Source: Arthrobacter sp. 9AX (GTDB lineage: Bacteria; Actinomycetota; Actinomycetes; Actinomycetales; Micrococcaceae). From it: DNA of 64,000 nt. The stretch lies in NCBI RefSeq assembly GCF_902506095.1, contig NZ_LR733293.1, forward strand, positions 4,073,476-4,137,475, read 5' to 3'. Both the position numbers and the translations under genes were made by a program. Under the pieces are notes generated by a model, which was not told where the DNA came from, ran no database searches, and was given only the letters and a program-made list of their open reading frames with translations. Positions 8,933-19,004 of this stretch are shown here, piece by piece (the stretch's first letter is position 1; every line of letters begins with the position of its first letter).

Positions 8933-9719
8933 ACCGCCAGGCCTGGATGCGCGCAGGGTCAGCAAGACGTTCACAGCCCACAAATCCACGGTCAAGGCCC
9001 TGACGGATGCATCGCTGAGCACACCACAGGGTTCCTTCGTCGCATTGATTGGTCCCTCCGGGTGCGGCAAGTCCACCTTGTTGCGTATGTTCGCCGGCCT
9101 TGAAGAGCCTTCCGAGGGCGTGCTCTCTGTGCTCGGCGAGGCCCCGGCGGCCGTCCAGTCCCGGCACACCATCGGCGTTGCTTTCCAAGACTCCGCACTG
9201 CTGCCGTGGCGCTCGGTGGAGTCAAATATAGCGCTGCCACTGCAGGTGGCCGGCAAAACAATCAACCGTAAAGCTATCGAGGACCTAATCGCGCTTACGG
9301 GACTGCAGGGCTTTGAAAAGGCACGGCCCGCGCAGCTTTCTGGCGGGATGCGCCAACGGGTGGCAATAGCCCGGTCGCTGGTCCTGGAGCCGCAAGTCCT
9401 TTTGCTGGATGAGCCCTTCGGTGCCTTAGATGACATGACGCGCCAGCAAATGAATATCGAACTGCAGCGCATTTGGACCGAGCGGCCCACGACGACCCTG
9501 CTTGTGACCCATTCCATCAATGAGGCAGTATTTCTCTCCGACCGCGTCTACGTTATGGCGGCCCGACCGGGTCGGATCATGGCCGAGGTGGATATCGAGC
9601 TGGCCCGGCCGCGGAAGCCTGAAGTCCAGCAGTCGCCCGAGTTCCACGCATACGCCGACCGGCTCTCTGATCGGCTGTTCTCAGCACGGGCCTCCTCCCT
9701 GCCTGCGGCGGCATCGTGA
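8916..9719 (+). CDS. ABC transporter ATP-binding protein (SsuB/TauB/NrtD type)
   Basis: 267 aa from ATG 8916. Complete nucleotide-binding domain: Walker [11 protein letters not shown]-loop [10 protein letters not shown], signature [15 protein letters not shown], Walker [14 protein letters not shown], and switch His in [13 protein letters not shown]. The [11 protein letters not shown] and FGALDDMTR sequences are characteristic of the nitrate/sulfonate/taurine subfamily, matching the binding protein before it and the permease after it. It powers import from the cytoplasmic face. Its TGA overlaps the GTG of the permease (GTGA). Confidence 0.95.
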   Translation: MTAATRPPGLDARRVSKTFTAHKSTVKALTDASLSTPQGSFVALIGPSGCGKSTLLRMFAGLEEPSEGVLSVLGEAPAAVQSRHTIGVAFQDSALLPWRSVESNIALPLQVAGKTINRKAIEDLIALTGLQGFEKARPAQLSGGMRQRVAIARSLVLEPQVLLLDEPFGALDDMTRQQMNIELQRIWTERPTTTLLVTHSINEAVFLSDRVYVMAARPGRIMAEVDIELARPRKPEVQQSPEFHAYADRLSDRLFSARASSLPAAAS

Positions 9720-11353
9720 TCACCGTTGCCGATCCCGGTGCGCAAACAGCCCAAGCGCCCCCGACTGGGGATCAAGGCAAATTCGCGCCCGCCAAGGCCA
9801 GAGGCCCGGTACTGGTGGTGTCGGGGCTGCTGGCGGCCTGGATGCTGCTCGCCGTCGTCTTCGACGGCCGACACATCGTTCCTTACCCATGGACGCTTTT
9901 GGAGCAGTTCGTCGCCGACCGGTCCCTGCTGCTTTCCAATGCCGCCTACACCCTCGATACCGCAGTCAAGGGCTTCGGACTGGGCGTGGCCGCCGTCATT
10001 CCGCTAGCCGTCCTGTGCCTGCTGTTTCCGGTCTCCGAACCCATCATCATGCGGCTCGCAGTGGTAGTCCACGTCATCCCGTTCGTGGCGATAGCCCCGA
10101 TCATCGTGGTGGCCCTGCCTGGAGACATGGCACGGATTGTCATTGCCGCCCTGGAGGTCTATTTCCCCCTGATGATCGGCCTGCTGCTGGGCCTGCGTAC
10201 AACCGACGAAAGAGCACTTGATGTAGTCTGCGCCAGCGGCGGCCGCGGATGGGCGCAGCTACGCTTTGTCCGACTGGCCTCTTCCATTCCCAGCTTGGTT
10301 TCCGGGCTCCAGATCGCTGTTCCGGCGGCCGTCCTGGGCGCACTGATCAGTGAGTTCTTCGGTGCAGACCGGGGTCTTGGCGCTATCCTCGTCAACGCGC
10401 AGGACTCGCTCATGATGGCTAGAACCTGGTGCATCGCGGTCTTCATCGGGGCAATAGCAGCGGCCGGGTACGGCTTAATCCGTGGGCTCTCACAGCTCAT
10501 TGTGCCGTGGGCCGGGCAGGGAACCGATGTGAGCGCGGCAGTGGCCGGAACGGAAACCGCTAAGGTGGGCCGGGCCGGCACACTGATGGCCGGTGCCGCA
10601 TCCCTGATCCTCATCCTGGGTTTCTGGCAAGGTCTGAGGTCTGTGTTCGGTTTTGATGAATACTTTGTCAAAACCCCGGGAGAGGTGCTGAACTTCCTTA
10701 TCGTCGGCAATCCGGTCACCGGCGAAGGCCCGGGGATGTTCTTTGGCGAATTTATGGTCGGCCTGGGCCAGACGATTGTAGATGCGACTGCCGGATTCCT
10801 GGTCGGCATGCTGGCCGCAATAGCAGCCTCGGTCCTTTTTGTCGCCGTGCCCAGCCTGGCCACGGTACTGATGCCGATGGCCATTATGCTGCGTTCGGTG
10901 CCGCTCGTGGCGCTTACGCCGCTGTTGGTGCTGATTTTCGGGCGAGGGCTACTGGGAGTCACACTGCTGGTGACCTTGGTGACGTTTTTCCCCACCCTGG
11001 TGACAGTGGCACTGGGTCTGCGAAGCACGCCGGAGGCCGCGATCGACGTAGTGCGGGCCACCGGTGGCACAAAGCTTCAGGCAGCCCTTCACGTACGGCT
11101 GATGTACGCCATCCCGTCTATCTCCTCAGCTGCCCGCATCGCCGTTCCGGCCGCAGTGTCGGGAGCCACGTTGGCGGAATGGTTAGCCACAGGCAAAGGC
11201 CTGGGGAGCGTCATTACGATGGCATCCGCGAATGCCGAGTATCTGGCGTTATGGAGCTCGGGAGCGCTACTAGTCATCTTCGTCTTGGCTCTGTACACAC
11301 TGATCGGACTCATCGATAAGGGCGTCTCACGGCGCCTCGGCATAGCACTCTAA
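9716..11353 (+). CDS. Fused double ABC permease
   Basis: 545 aa from GTG 9716, coupled to the ATPase by a GTGA overlap. Two consecutive permease domains are joined in one chain. The first carries the ATPase-contacting EAA-type loop around [19 protein letters not shown], the second around [20 protein letters not shown]. Each half has five to six membrane helices and the RIAVPAAV / QIAVPAAV stretch of the SsuC/TauC family. Most relatives encode one domain and work as a homodimer; here one polypeptide supplies both halves, which may allow an asymmetric channel. Imports the ligand of the upstream lipoprotein. Confidence 0.9.
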   Translation: MITVADPGAQTAQAPPTGDQGKFAPAKARGPVLVVSGLLAAWMLLAVVFDGRHIVPYPWTLLEQFVADRSLLLSNAAYTLDTAVKGFGLGVAAVIPLAVLCLLFPVSEPIIMRLAVVVHVIPFVAIAPIIVVALPGDMARIVIAALEVYFPLMIGLLLGLRTTDERALDVVCASGGRGWAQLRFVRLASSIPSLVSGLQIAVPAAVLGALISEFFGADRGLGAILVNAQDSLMMARTWCIAVFIGAIAAAGYGLIRGLSQLIVPWAGQGTDVSAAVAGTETAKVGRAGTLMAGAASLILILGFWQGLRSVFGFDEYFVKTPGEVLNFLIVGNPVTGEGPGMFFGEFMVGLGQTIVDATAGFLVGMLAAIAASVLFVAVPSLATVLMPMAIMLRSVPLVALTPLLVLIFGRGLLGVTLLVTLVTFFPTLVTVALGLRSTPEAAIDVVRATGGTKLQAALHVRLMYAIPSISSAARIAVPAAVSGATLAEWLATGKGLGSVITMASANAEYLALWSSGALLVIFVLALYTLIGLIDKGVSRRLGIAL

Positions 11354-11384
11354 GAGGTCAGGACCCATCACCGTGGAAGAAAAC

Positions 11385-12755
11385 ATGCAACAACAAGCGG
11401 ATTTGATTCTGCAGAATCTCTACATCATCAGTTTCGACCAGCAAGGCACTGTAATTCCGGATGGCGCCATCGCCATCAAGGACGGCGTAATCGTTGGAAT
11501 TGGACCTACCAGTGAGGTCACGGCTGCGTGGGACCCCGCCCGCCGGATATTCGGCAGCGGACAGATCGCCATCCCCGGACTGACCGATGCTCATATCCAC
11601 ACGGCACAGACCATGATGCGCGGTCTGCTAACCACCGTGGGCGCTTCAAGCAACCTGCGGGTACCTACATGGCGCGAATACCTGGTCCCGTTCGAGGCGG
11701 CACTGACCCCTGAAGACGTGGAGCTGTCCGGGCAGCTAGCCTATTCCGCCATGCTGCTGACGGGCACGACATCCTTCTTCGAAGCGGGTGGTCCCCACCC
11801 GGAGCGGATGGCCGCCGCAGCCTGGCGAACCGGCATCCGCGGCATCGTCTCTCAATCGACCATGGACGGCGGGGACAGGATTCCGGCTTCGATGCGCATG
11901 AGCACTGATGAGGCGATCCAGCGAAACATAGATGTAGTTGAGGCCCTGCCGGCCGCGGTTGACGGCTCCAACCGGGTCACCGGCGGCATGTCTCTTCGCC
12001 AAATTATTACCTGCACGCCCGAACTTGTGCGCTCCATCCACAAGGAAGCTCAAAACCGGGGTGTAAAAGTCCACACACACCTGGTCGAGGGAACCTACGA
12101 AATCGACTTCAGCTTGGAACGCTACGGGATGCGTCCGTTGGAGTACTTGATCAACGAAGGCGTTTTTACCGAGACGCTGCACTGCGCCCACTCGATCCTG
12201 GTAGGAGACGAAGACATCGATAACTTCCGCCACTACGGCGCCACGGCCTGCCACTGCGCCAAGGGAAACTACTCGATCGGCCATCCACCGGCGCTAAAAA
12301 TGTGGCGACGCGGCGTAGCCATCGGTCTGGGAACAGACGGTGTAGCCTCGCTCGGAACGCTTGATCTGTTCCGCGTTGCCATGCTGGCCCGGGTAGGCCA
12401 ACAGCTCGTCGAGGCGACCCCTACCCACAACCGCAACGGTGTGGCCGCAGCAGAGCCGTTATCGATGGCCATCATCGGCGGTTCCCGAGCCATGGGGCTA
12501 GCAGCGCACACGGGCAGCCTAGAAAAGGGCAAGCGCGCGGACATAGTGCTACTGCGCACTGATGGCCCGGATGCCGCCGGTTACGCTTCGCCAGAAGCTT
12601 TTCTTTATGAATGCGCCAGCGGCCGCGACGTCGATACCGTCCTGGTGGACGGGAACATTGCTGTCTCCGCCGGCCAGCTTGAAAACGTCGACTTTCACGC
12701 CATCAGAGACCAGGTCGCCCGCCGGCAACCGCAGCTCATGGGGGCCATCGCCTGA
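11385..12755 (+). CDS. Amidohydrolase-superfamily deaminase
   Basis: 456 aa. ATG 11385 follows GGAAG; a GTG at 11373 is an alternative. Metal-dependent amidohydrolase of the TRZ/ATZ-cytosine deaminase branch: HxH in TDAHIHTAQ, HTH in VKVHTHLVEG, His in HCAHSILV, and catalytic Asp in GLGTDGVASLG; C-terminal KGKRADIVLL belongs to the composite beta domain. Such enzymes deaminate cytosine, guanine, S-adenosylhomocysteine or triazines. Here the likely job is to deaminate the base released by the nucleoside hydrolase or imported by the transporter (inference from the operon). Confidence 0.85.
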   Translation: MQQQADLILQNLYIISFDQQGTVIPDGAIAIKDGVIVGIGPTSEVTAAWDPARRIFGSGQIAIPGLTDAHIHTAQTMMRGLLTTVGASSNLRVPTWREYLVPFEAALTPEDVELSGQLAYSAMLLTGTTSFFEAGGPHPERMAAAAWRTGIRGIVSQSTMDGGDRIPASMRMSTDEAIQRNIDVVEALPAAVDGSNRVTGGMSLRQIITCTPELVRSIHKEAQNRGVKVHTHLVEGTYEIDFSLERYGMRPLEYLINEGVFTETLHCAHSILVGDEDIDNFRHYGATACHCAKGNYSIGHPPALKMWRRGVAIGLGTDGVASLGTLDLFRVAMLARVGQQLVEATPTHNRNGVAAAEPLSMAIIGGSRAMGLAAHTGSLEKGKRADIVLLRTDGPDAAGYASPEAFLYECASGRDVDTVLVDGNIAVSAGQLENVDFHAIRDQVARRQPQLMGAIA

Positions 12756-12787
12756 GCCAGCAGCTCTGCCTTGCGGAGCCAGGAGAG

Positions 12788-12808
12788 TTCCTGCCAGACG
12801 GGCAGGAA
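12788..12808 (+). terminator. Hairpin after the uptake operon
   Basis: A perfect 8-bp inverted repeat, TTCCTGCC-AGACG-GGCAGGAA, lies 33 bases after the amidohydrolase stop. There is no following T run, so it would be a weak or factor-assisted terminator, or an mRNA-end stabiliser. Confidence 0.45.
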
Positions 12809-13028
12809 ACCCCTCCGGTCAAAAGCGAGAACTGCGCAACTGTACGAAAAACGGGCATACTCCAGGCCCGGGTCAGGGAAACGTGAATCTGCAGACCCCT
12901 GCCGTCCAGCACCGACCCCTCGGCCAATGGGCTGGAGAGTTCAATCCCTGGAACGAGGAGTTGACGATCAACTGCTTGTGCCTCAATACATCCACTAACA
13001 GTCACGGCAAAACAACCGAAGAGGACCA

Positions 13029-14168
13029 ATGACCACCGTAATTTCCGGAACGTCCACCCATGTCTCCCAAAACACTATTTCTCGCCGCGGCACTGGCCTT
13101 TTGGCCATAGACCGCGCAGCCATCTCAGAGGGTTACACCCTTATCACTCCCATCGCCGAGAGGGGCGACGTATACCTCATCGATACCGACGGCAACGTAG
13201 TCCACGAATGGCACTTGCCATACCCTCCGGGACGCCATGCCCGCCTCCTGCCCAACGGCAACCTCTTCTACCAGGGCAAGCTGACCGGCGACGAACCCCT
13301 GTTTCCTATTTGGGAGGTCTACCACGGCGGTGTTTTCCTTGAGGTCACCCCATCAGGACAAATCGTGCGTGAGGCCCACCACCCCCGTCACCATCATGAC
13401 GCCACAATTCTGGATAACGGCAATCTCATTCTGCTCACAGTCGAGCCGTTGCCCTCCGACCAAGCCAACCTCGTCGTAGGCGGTACCCCTGGAACCGAAG
13501 CCCCCGGCGGAACCATCTGGGCGGACGTCATTGTTGAAATGACCTGGGAAGGCGAAATCCTCTGGAAATGGGCGGCGGCCGACCACCTTGCCTTCGCAGA
13601 TGCCCCGCTGGATCCGCACTACGCCCGGGAGCACTGGCCGATGGCCAATACCGTCAACCAAACACGCGACGGTGACATTATCGTTGGCTTCCGCAGCGCC
13701 TCCCTGGTGATACGCATCGACCGTCACACCAACAACATCAACTGGACGCTCAATGCCCCCGTTGTTTCGCAGCAGCACTACCCGCACGAACTGGACAATG
13801 GAAACATCCTGGTCTTCGACAACGGATCATTCCGCGAGGGCGTCAGCTTCCCGTACTCCCGCGCCATTGAGGTTGATCCTGCTACCAATCAAGTGGTTTG
13901 GGAATACAAAGATAATCCCCCGCAAAACTTCTACAGCCCCTATATGTCCAGCGCAAGCCGCCTCCCGAACGGCAACACACTCATCGCGGAAGGCACTTTC
14001 GGACGCATCTTCGAAGTCAATCGCGAAGGGACCCTGGCGTGGGAATACGTGGTCCCGTGGTTCGGATCATTTGGAGAGGGGGTAGGCCACGACTCATCCC
14101 AAGGCCCCAACAACTCAGTCTTCCGCGCCTACCGTTACTCCCCCGACCAGGTCCCCTGGCTGAGCTAG
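13029..14168 (+). CDS. Arylsulfotransferase-like (ASST) beta-propeller protein
   Basis: 379 aa, with AAGAGGA before ATG 13029. Repeated blades of the type VYLIDTDGNVVHEWHLP, RLLPNGNLFYQG, HDATILDNGNLILL and ANTVNQTRDGDIIVGFR identify the arylsulfotransferase/PQQ-like propeller family. In this family His and Arg residues transfer sulfate between phenols without PAPS. There is no signal peptide, unlike the periplasmic enzymes. The His-rich segment EAHHPRHHHDA may bind metal or substrate. It follows the amidohydrolase on the same strand after 273 bp with a hairpin, so it may be separately transcribed; link to the uptake operon is likely but unproven. Confidence 0.8.
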   Translation: MTTVISGTSTHVSQNTISRRGTGLLAIDRAAISEGYTLITPIAERGDVYLIDTDGNVVHEWHLPYPPGRHARLLPNGNLFYQGKLTGDEPLFPIWEVYHGGVFLEVTPSGQIVREAHHPRHHHDATILDNGNLILLTVEPLPSDQANLVVGGTPGTEAPGGTIWADVIVEMTWEGEILWKWAAADHLAFADAPLDPHYAREHWPMANTVNQTRDGDIIVGFRSASLVIRIDRHTNNINWTLNAPVVSQQHYPHELDNGNILVFDNGSFREGVSFPYSRAIEVDPATNQVVWEYKDNPPQNFYSPYMSSASRLPNGNTLIAEGTFGRIFEVNREGTLAWEYVVPWFGSFGEGVGHDSSQGPNNSVFRAYRYSPDQVPWLS

Positions 14169-15090
14169 CCTCCTCAGTCATCCGGATCAGCACATCCACC
14201 CGGACAATTTCACACGGTTCCATGGCAGCCCAACGTCGACCCGGATCTGAGCCCGAGGTACTGCCCTTCGCGTCGCGTAAAGGTACGAGCTACCGCTTTG
14301 TGCGACCGCGGCGATTTACTCCTGGTTCAACAGGCGGTATCACACGACGGGTTTGAGGCCGGCCCCCTTGGGGCCGGCCAGCAACCAAAGCCATACCCGC
14401 CTCCCCTGGTAGCCACGCCCCTACGACGGCCGCGGAACTGAGCCCGGTAACAACTAGAGACAGCAGCCAAAAATCGTCGTCAACGGGCGATAGACAAACG
14501 GAGGGAACGGCGTGGTCATGACCGCTCCGTATGGCCTCTCTAATGGGCCGCAGGTGCAGGCGGCGGAAAGGCCCGACTATGAGTGAATACATCCAGTTGG
14601 CCGGCCAGCAGGTGGTCGGGGACGGACGATTGCGGTGAAGCTGGTGATAATGGCGCAGAGCGATGCGAAGCCGAGCAGGAAGCCCGACCCCGCCTGTCAC
14701 CAGCTACGGCAGCGCACTAACCGTGGCCGCCGTTATGCTCATAACTCCCGGGATCCTGGCGTCCACCACATTGCCCTCTAAACCCAATGCACAGACGGAT
14801 GAGAGCGCCGAAGGCTTTGGGCCGAGCACCATATGAGTCGATAGCCGGCAGAATTGATCAGCTGGTCCCACCACATGATCGTTCGAAGGAGTGGTCAAAA
14901 CCCCACTTCGAGTGCCCTCAGGGTCAATACGTGCGCGGCAAGCGATTTTAACGATTTGCCAGGATTCCCTGTCCATCAGAGCCGGACCTGGTTCCGGTGG
15001 GAGGAGGTCATAAGGGCATTCGTTGAACATGTGCGCTGTTACGGGGGCGTTCTAGCGTCATCGGGGTACAAGCCGCCGATAAAGATTGGG
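14169..15090. other. Gene-poor stretch with a possible membrane-gene remnant
   Basis: No convincing intact gene. A minus-strand frame around 14578-14690 encodes one hydrophobic segment (GFLLGFASLCAIITSFTAIV), and a plus frame near 14690-14836 another (ALTVAAVMLITPGILAST). Neither has a good start, so this is probably decayed coding sequence. Confidence 0.4.
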
Positions 15091-15681
15091 TCAAATTACA
15101 GCAGCCAGTTGCTCACGTGCATCGGATAGCTGGTTCCCGTATGGCTCTAACCATGGCTGAACCGCGCCAGGGCCCGTATCAAACCAGTACGTTTCGAGCG
15201 AATCTGCCCCTGTGTGTTGCCCGAGTTGGCCGATTATGTGCAGGCCTAACGCTTCTTTGGGGAGCAACCAAACGTGCACGTCTCTCGGGGAGATTCCGAG
15301 ACATAGGCAGTAGTCGTAGTCCCTATCGCGGATTTGTTGAAATCTATAGATCCCGCTCTTCCAAAGCGTGGACATCTTTACTTGGACTAGCTGTCCGCCG
15401 ATCTGCAGGTACAGTTGCTTATCCTCAGTCACCATCCGAACTGGAAAACCGGACTTTTTAGCCCAAGTTGCTACCAACTGCCGTCCCACTTTGCCGCGTG
15501 TTCCAGGCGGTACAGCTAGAATCCACTCAAAAGGACTACCTTCCCAATCCTGAATTTCAGGGTGTTCGGTTGCCAGGTCTACCGAAGCCTGAACCATGTG
15601 CTCAAAATCTTCATTGGAAGCTACATTTACCATTTGATTTCCCCAAGTTTCGTCCGGTAGTGCTCCAAGAAAGTCAAGCAT
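15091..15681 (-). CDS. PD-(D/E)XK-like nuclease domain protein
   Basis: 196 aa from ATG 15681; no Shine-Dalgarno site is obvious. The pattern GTRGKVGRQLVATWAKKSGF followed by a beta strand ending QLVQVKMSTLW and then YRFQQIRDRDYDYCLCLGIS resembles stand-alone restriction-endonuclease-fold proteins, in which an (E/Q)xK catalytic motif precedes S-T-x-W and FQQIR. The acidic residue is Gln here (QVK), which some active members use. DNA is visibly AT-richer than its neighbours, consistent with transfer. No methylase is adjacent, so it could be a solitary defence nuclease or a repair enzyme. Assignment is by motif only. Confidence 0.5.
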   Translation of the reverse strand: MLDFLGALPDETWGNQMVNVASNEDFEHMVQASVDLATEHPEIQDWEGSPFEWILAVPPGTRGKVGRQLVATWAKKSGFPVRMVTEDKQLYLQIGGQLVQVKMSTLWKSGIYRFQQIRDRDYDYCLCLGISPRDVHVWLLPKEALGLHIIGQLGQHTGADSLETYWFDTGPGAVQPWLEPYGNQLSDAREQLAAVI

Positions 15682-15915
15682 CGCGAATTCTGTATAGATT
15701 CGTCTATTCTCGCCGGGGCAGCTACTTAGCGCAGCTGTTTAGACCGAGTTGGGTGTGTGGCACCAGGCGGCGGTCATAGAACTGCATGTCAGCCGCTCAG
15801 CACATCCTGAGAGCTACAGAGGAGTTCACTCCGAGCAAAAGCTGTCCTGGCCTGCCCTCCGGTTTTGTTGACTCCTTAACCTAGCGAGCTGGTGCTCGTG
15901 GAAGGGATATTGACC

Positions 15916-16301
15916 ATGCCCACGGCTTATGGGGCGGAGTTCCGCCAGGATGTTATTGATGTGGCCCGCAAGGGCGAGGTGCCGCTGGCGCAGATTGAAG
16001 GATTCGGGCTTTGGTTACGACGTTGAAGCGGTGGCTCGCCATCGCCGAACGTAAAGAACCCGGGGCCGGCCCCGCGGCGACGAAGTCGGCCGAGATGGGG
16101 GAGTTGAAGAAGCGCAACCCTCTGTTGGAGCAGGAGAATGAGATCCCGCGCCGGGCAGCTGCCTATCTGGCCAAGGACATCAATGGGTGCTGCGTGGTTG
16201 TACTCTTTGTTCAAGGTCGAGACTGCACGCTGCAAATCAAGAGCGATGCGGGCGAGGCCCGGTGCCGGGCTCAGCCGGTGCCAGCAGCCAAAAAGGAATA
16301 G
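15916..16301 (+). pseudogene. IS3-family OrfA remnant
   Basis: ATG 15916 starts YGAEFRQDVIDVARKGEVPL, the helix-turn-helix N-terminus of IS3-group OrfA. The frame shifts near 16005 and continues as VTTLKRWLAIAERK, then LKKRNPLLEQENEIPRRAAA, the leucine-zipper end of OrfA. After AKDIN the sequence diverges and OrfB, the integrase part, is missing. No terminal inverted repeats are recognised. This is a dead fragment whose right end abuts the EAL gene four bases later. Confidence 0.75.
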
Positions 16302-16304
16302 CCG

Positions 16305-17392
16305 ATGTCTCGGGATGAGTCTTCCCTTCCAGCAGTCACGGGCGCAGAAGAGATACCGGTACCGGGGTGGTCTACTTTACTGCCGCAGGGGGCGGGGAGT
16401 TCTACTCTGCGCGGTCAGGTGATGGAGTTGATTAACGACGTCCTGAATGACCCTGATCCTGATCGGCATTGGGCGAGATTGCAGCTTCGGAGCCATCTGG
16501 CAAGGCACCCGGATGAGCCGGAACGTGCATTCCTTGAGCACCTTGTCGTGACGAGGGAACCGGCAACCCGGCAGCATTCCTTTCCTGCTCCCGGCGGGTC
16601 GGCCATCGCGGAGTCACCTGAAGCTCCCTTCCTTCAGCGTCCTACGGGCGTGGGGAGCAGGAAGGAAATCGAATCGGTACTGGGCAACAGAATGTTGCTG
16701 ACGGCGTTCCAGCCGGTGCGCGAGCTACCCGACGGAAGGACTAGAGGGTTCGAAGCGCTGACCCGCTTCGTCAGCAGGGACGGTGCCAGCGCTGATGTAT
16801 GGTTCCGGGAAGCGGCGGCTATCGGCCTGGGACCCGAGCTGGAGATCGCGGCGCTGCAATGCGCTTTAAACGCGGCGCGGGAGATTCCCCCGCATCTCTT
16901 CGTCGCGTTCAACCTCAGCCCTGCAACATTCACGGACAACCGTGTTCAAGACGTACTGCAGGGCTGCGGCCTGGGGATGGACAAGATCATCATTGAATTC
17001 AGGGGTCGGGCATCGAGTGAGCAGTGGACGTCTCTCATCCGGGCGCTGGAACCCCTGCGCGAATTGGGTTTGCGTGTAGCGGTGGATGGCTCCGGCCCGG
17101 GCTTCACCCCGTATGAGCAGATTCTCAGCCTCGAACCGGACATCATCAAACTTGACCGTGCTTCATCGACAACATTGTTGCTGGGCCGGATCAGGACGAG
17201 CCGGCCGTGATAGGCCTTGCCCAGGAAGTGGGCGCGGTCCTGGCCGCCGAGGGAATTGAAACAGAAGCAGAGCTTGCGGCCGTCATCGCCGCTGGCATGA
17301 CAGCCGGGCAGGGCTACCTGCTGGGTCGGCCCTCCGTGCATCCAGTGGACTGGTCCGCGTGGGTCCTGCAGACGGAGACAGCATCGGCCTAG
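16305..17392 (+). pseudogene. EAL-domain protein (c-di-GMP phosphodiesterase-like), frameshifted
   Basis: ATG 16305 follows AAAGGAATAG. An N-terminal region of about 110 aa without a known domain precedes an EAL domain: LTAFQPVRELPDG, GFEALTRF, FNLSPATF, and LSLEPDIIKLDRA. One missing base near 17160 moves the remainder (FIDNIVAGPDQDEP, then LAAEGIETEAELA, GYLLGRP) into another frame that ends at 17392. Catalytic residues are degenerate: the expected D-D pair reads VDGSG and the IVLEITE-like strand reads IIIEFRG. Even if intact it was probably an inactive sensor-type EAL rather than an active phosphodiesterase. Confidence 0.75.
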
Positions 17393-17427
17393 AGATAGGC
17401 CCGGCAGCTTGCCCAGCCTTTCCGCTT

Positions 17428-17934
17428 TTAGTCGTGCTCTAACGGCTGAGTGAGGCGGCGAAAATCGCGGGAGAGGTAGAGGGCGATCGCGGGGGGTTGG
17501 AGCTGTTTACGGTTACGGCCAGGGTCTTGTGGCCCGTTTCGTGCAGGGCATTCATGGCGTGGCTGAGGAGTTCTTCGGCCAGACCCTGTCTGCGGTGATC
17601 GGGGTGGGTGAAAAGGTCAGCGATGAAAGCAGTTCCAGGTCCGTCGCCCCCGAGAGCCTTCTCTATGGTGATGATAGCTGCGGTGACGCGGCCTTCCCGG
17701 TCAGCAGTTAATAAGGAAGCTTGCGGGATGGGGGTCCCGTGGGCGCCTTCGGTGACGGCACTGAACCTGCCGGCGGCCTTTTCTTTGTCCGGATGGGATT
17801 CCGTCGCCGTAGGCAAGCAGGTAGAGGTCTGAGAGTTTCGGTAGGTCCGTGGCTTCAATGTTGCGGGGAGAGTGGACGGCAGCTTTGAGATTCTGCGGTT
17901 CAATAAGTGCCGACAATGAGATCAAAGAGACCAT
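17428..17934 (-). pseudogene. GNAT N-acetyltransferase, two frameshifts
   Basis: Begins at ATG 17934 (AGGA six bases upstream) and reads NIEATDLPKLSDLYLLAYG. It shifts near 17800 into the frame carrying the acetyl-CoA motif FIADLFTHPDHRRQGLAEEL. It shifts again at a run of six G (17491-17496 on the plus strand): adding one base restores NPPAIALYLSRDF, the normal GNAT ending, to a stop at 17428. The N-acetyltransferase fold is clear; substrate unknown. Confidence 0.65.
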
Positions 17935-18737
17935 GATCTGTCCTGCCTTCCCCAGATGTAGAGACAAAATTCTGAACTCAAGTGTGGGTCATGTTGTACT
18001 CCGGGGGAAGGGTCCCTGTCGGACCCTCTTCCGCCACGCATCAGCGACCGTGCGGGCCCCGCCGACGAAAAGCTCACTGCCCGGTAACTGCCCAGATGCT
18101 CTGCCCAGGACACCCTGATTTCGATCCCGGGGCCTATCCCGGGATCGTCCTTGGCAAGCTGCACCCAGGCAAGGAGAACCGGTGACATGAAGGGCTGCGC
18201 CGTCGACCCAAGGTAGCTGTCACCTCCGGTCTCGCCCGACCCGGGTTTGGGGAAGCGGCAACCCGGATAATCTCGGAGGCTTCCAGATCCACGAGTTTGC
18301 GCACCCCGGTTCTTGCGCACATGATCCAGAACATCCCACGGCGGGCACGGTCTCGCTCGCTCTTTCTCGGTGCAAAAGCTTGGCGTCACGCCGGGCCTCA
18401 ATGTGGTCACCGTTCGTAAGCGCATCACACGTCCGGACGATTGGTTCCCGAGCTGTAGGCATGGGCGGCTCCTTTTCCTGGCAGGTAGACCCTTTAGATC
18501 AGGATGCTCCTCCGATGTTGCACGGCGGTTTCATCGACGTCATTTTCCTATGTAGAGCCCGCGCCGTGTGGAAAACTTATGGTCCACTTCGCGTCCAGCC
18601 CGGCTTAGCTGCAGCGTGAAGGACCTTCTGGACTTCGCCGGCAGGTGAACGGGCGCGGCGTTTGCCTTTGTTTGCCTCACCGATTCGATCGACACTACCA
18701 CCGCCTCTGGAGGCTTGATGTCCTTTGCGTCTGCTGG
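17935..18737. other. Gene-poor stretch
   Basis: No frame here has a credible start, ribosome site and protein-like composition. Minus-strand fragments such as KLVDLEASEIIRVAASPN (around 18250-18330) look like decayed coding DNA, but I cannot name a family. Confidence 0.4.
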
Positions 18738-18986
18738 CTATTCTTGCGTCAGCCAGGTCATGTCCTTATCCACTGAGGTGAAGAACCGGGTGGGGCACGT
18801 GGGGGTGTGCCTTGCCGTGTAGAAGCTGGCTATGACTTCGTCCACAGGTGAGGCGCCGACGAGTGCGATCTTTGCGAGCGGCCAGGGTGCGGCGAAGACT
18901 TCCTTGGCACGGCGATCGATCCATTTCATGCTGGTCATTTCGACCAGCATGGGAAGGGTGCGCCCTGAAAGAAAGTTCGGTGGCAC
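18738..18986 (-). pseudogene. STAS/SEC14-like protein, C-terminal fragment
   Basis: 82 aa: LPMLVEMTSMKWIDRRAKEV, KIALVGASPVDEVIASFYTA and PTRFFTSVDKDMTWL. This ending matches small actinobacterial STAS/SEC14-type proteins (AMLGxSPVDxVxANFY...PTRYFTxxxxALAWL). Their N-terminal half is missing and replaced by the dispersed repeat beginning at 19005, so the gene was probably truncated by the event that placed that repeat. A regulatory or anti-sigma-antagonist-like role is possible but unproven. Confidence 0.5.
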
Positions 18987-19004
18987 GGCTCATCAGGGGA
19001 ATTT

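Noticed and set aside
14290-14700. Minus-strand frame of 136 codons
   Set aside because: His/Arg/Pro-rich, no ribosome site. The protein-like segment in this stretch is in a different frame and is itself broken.
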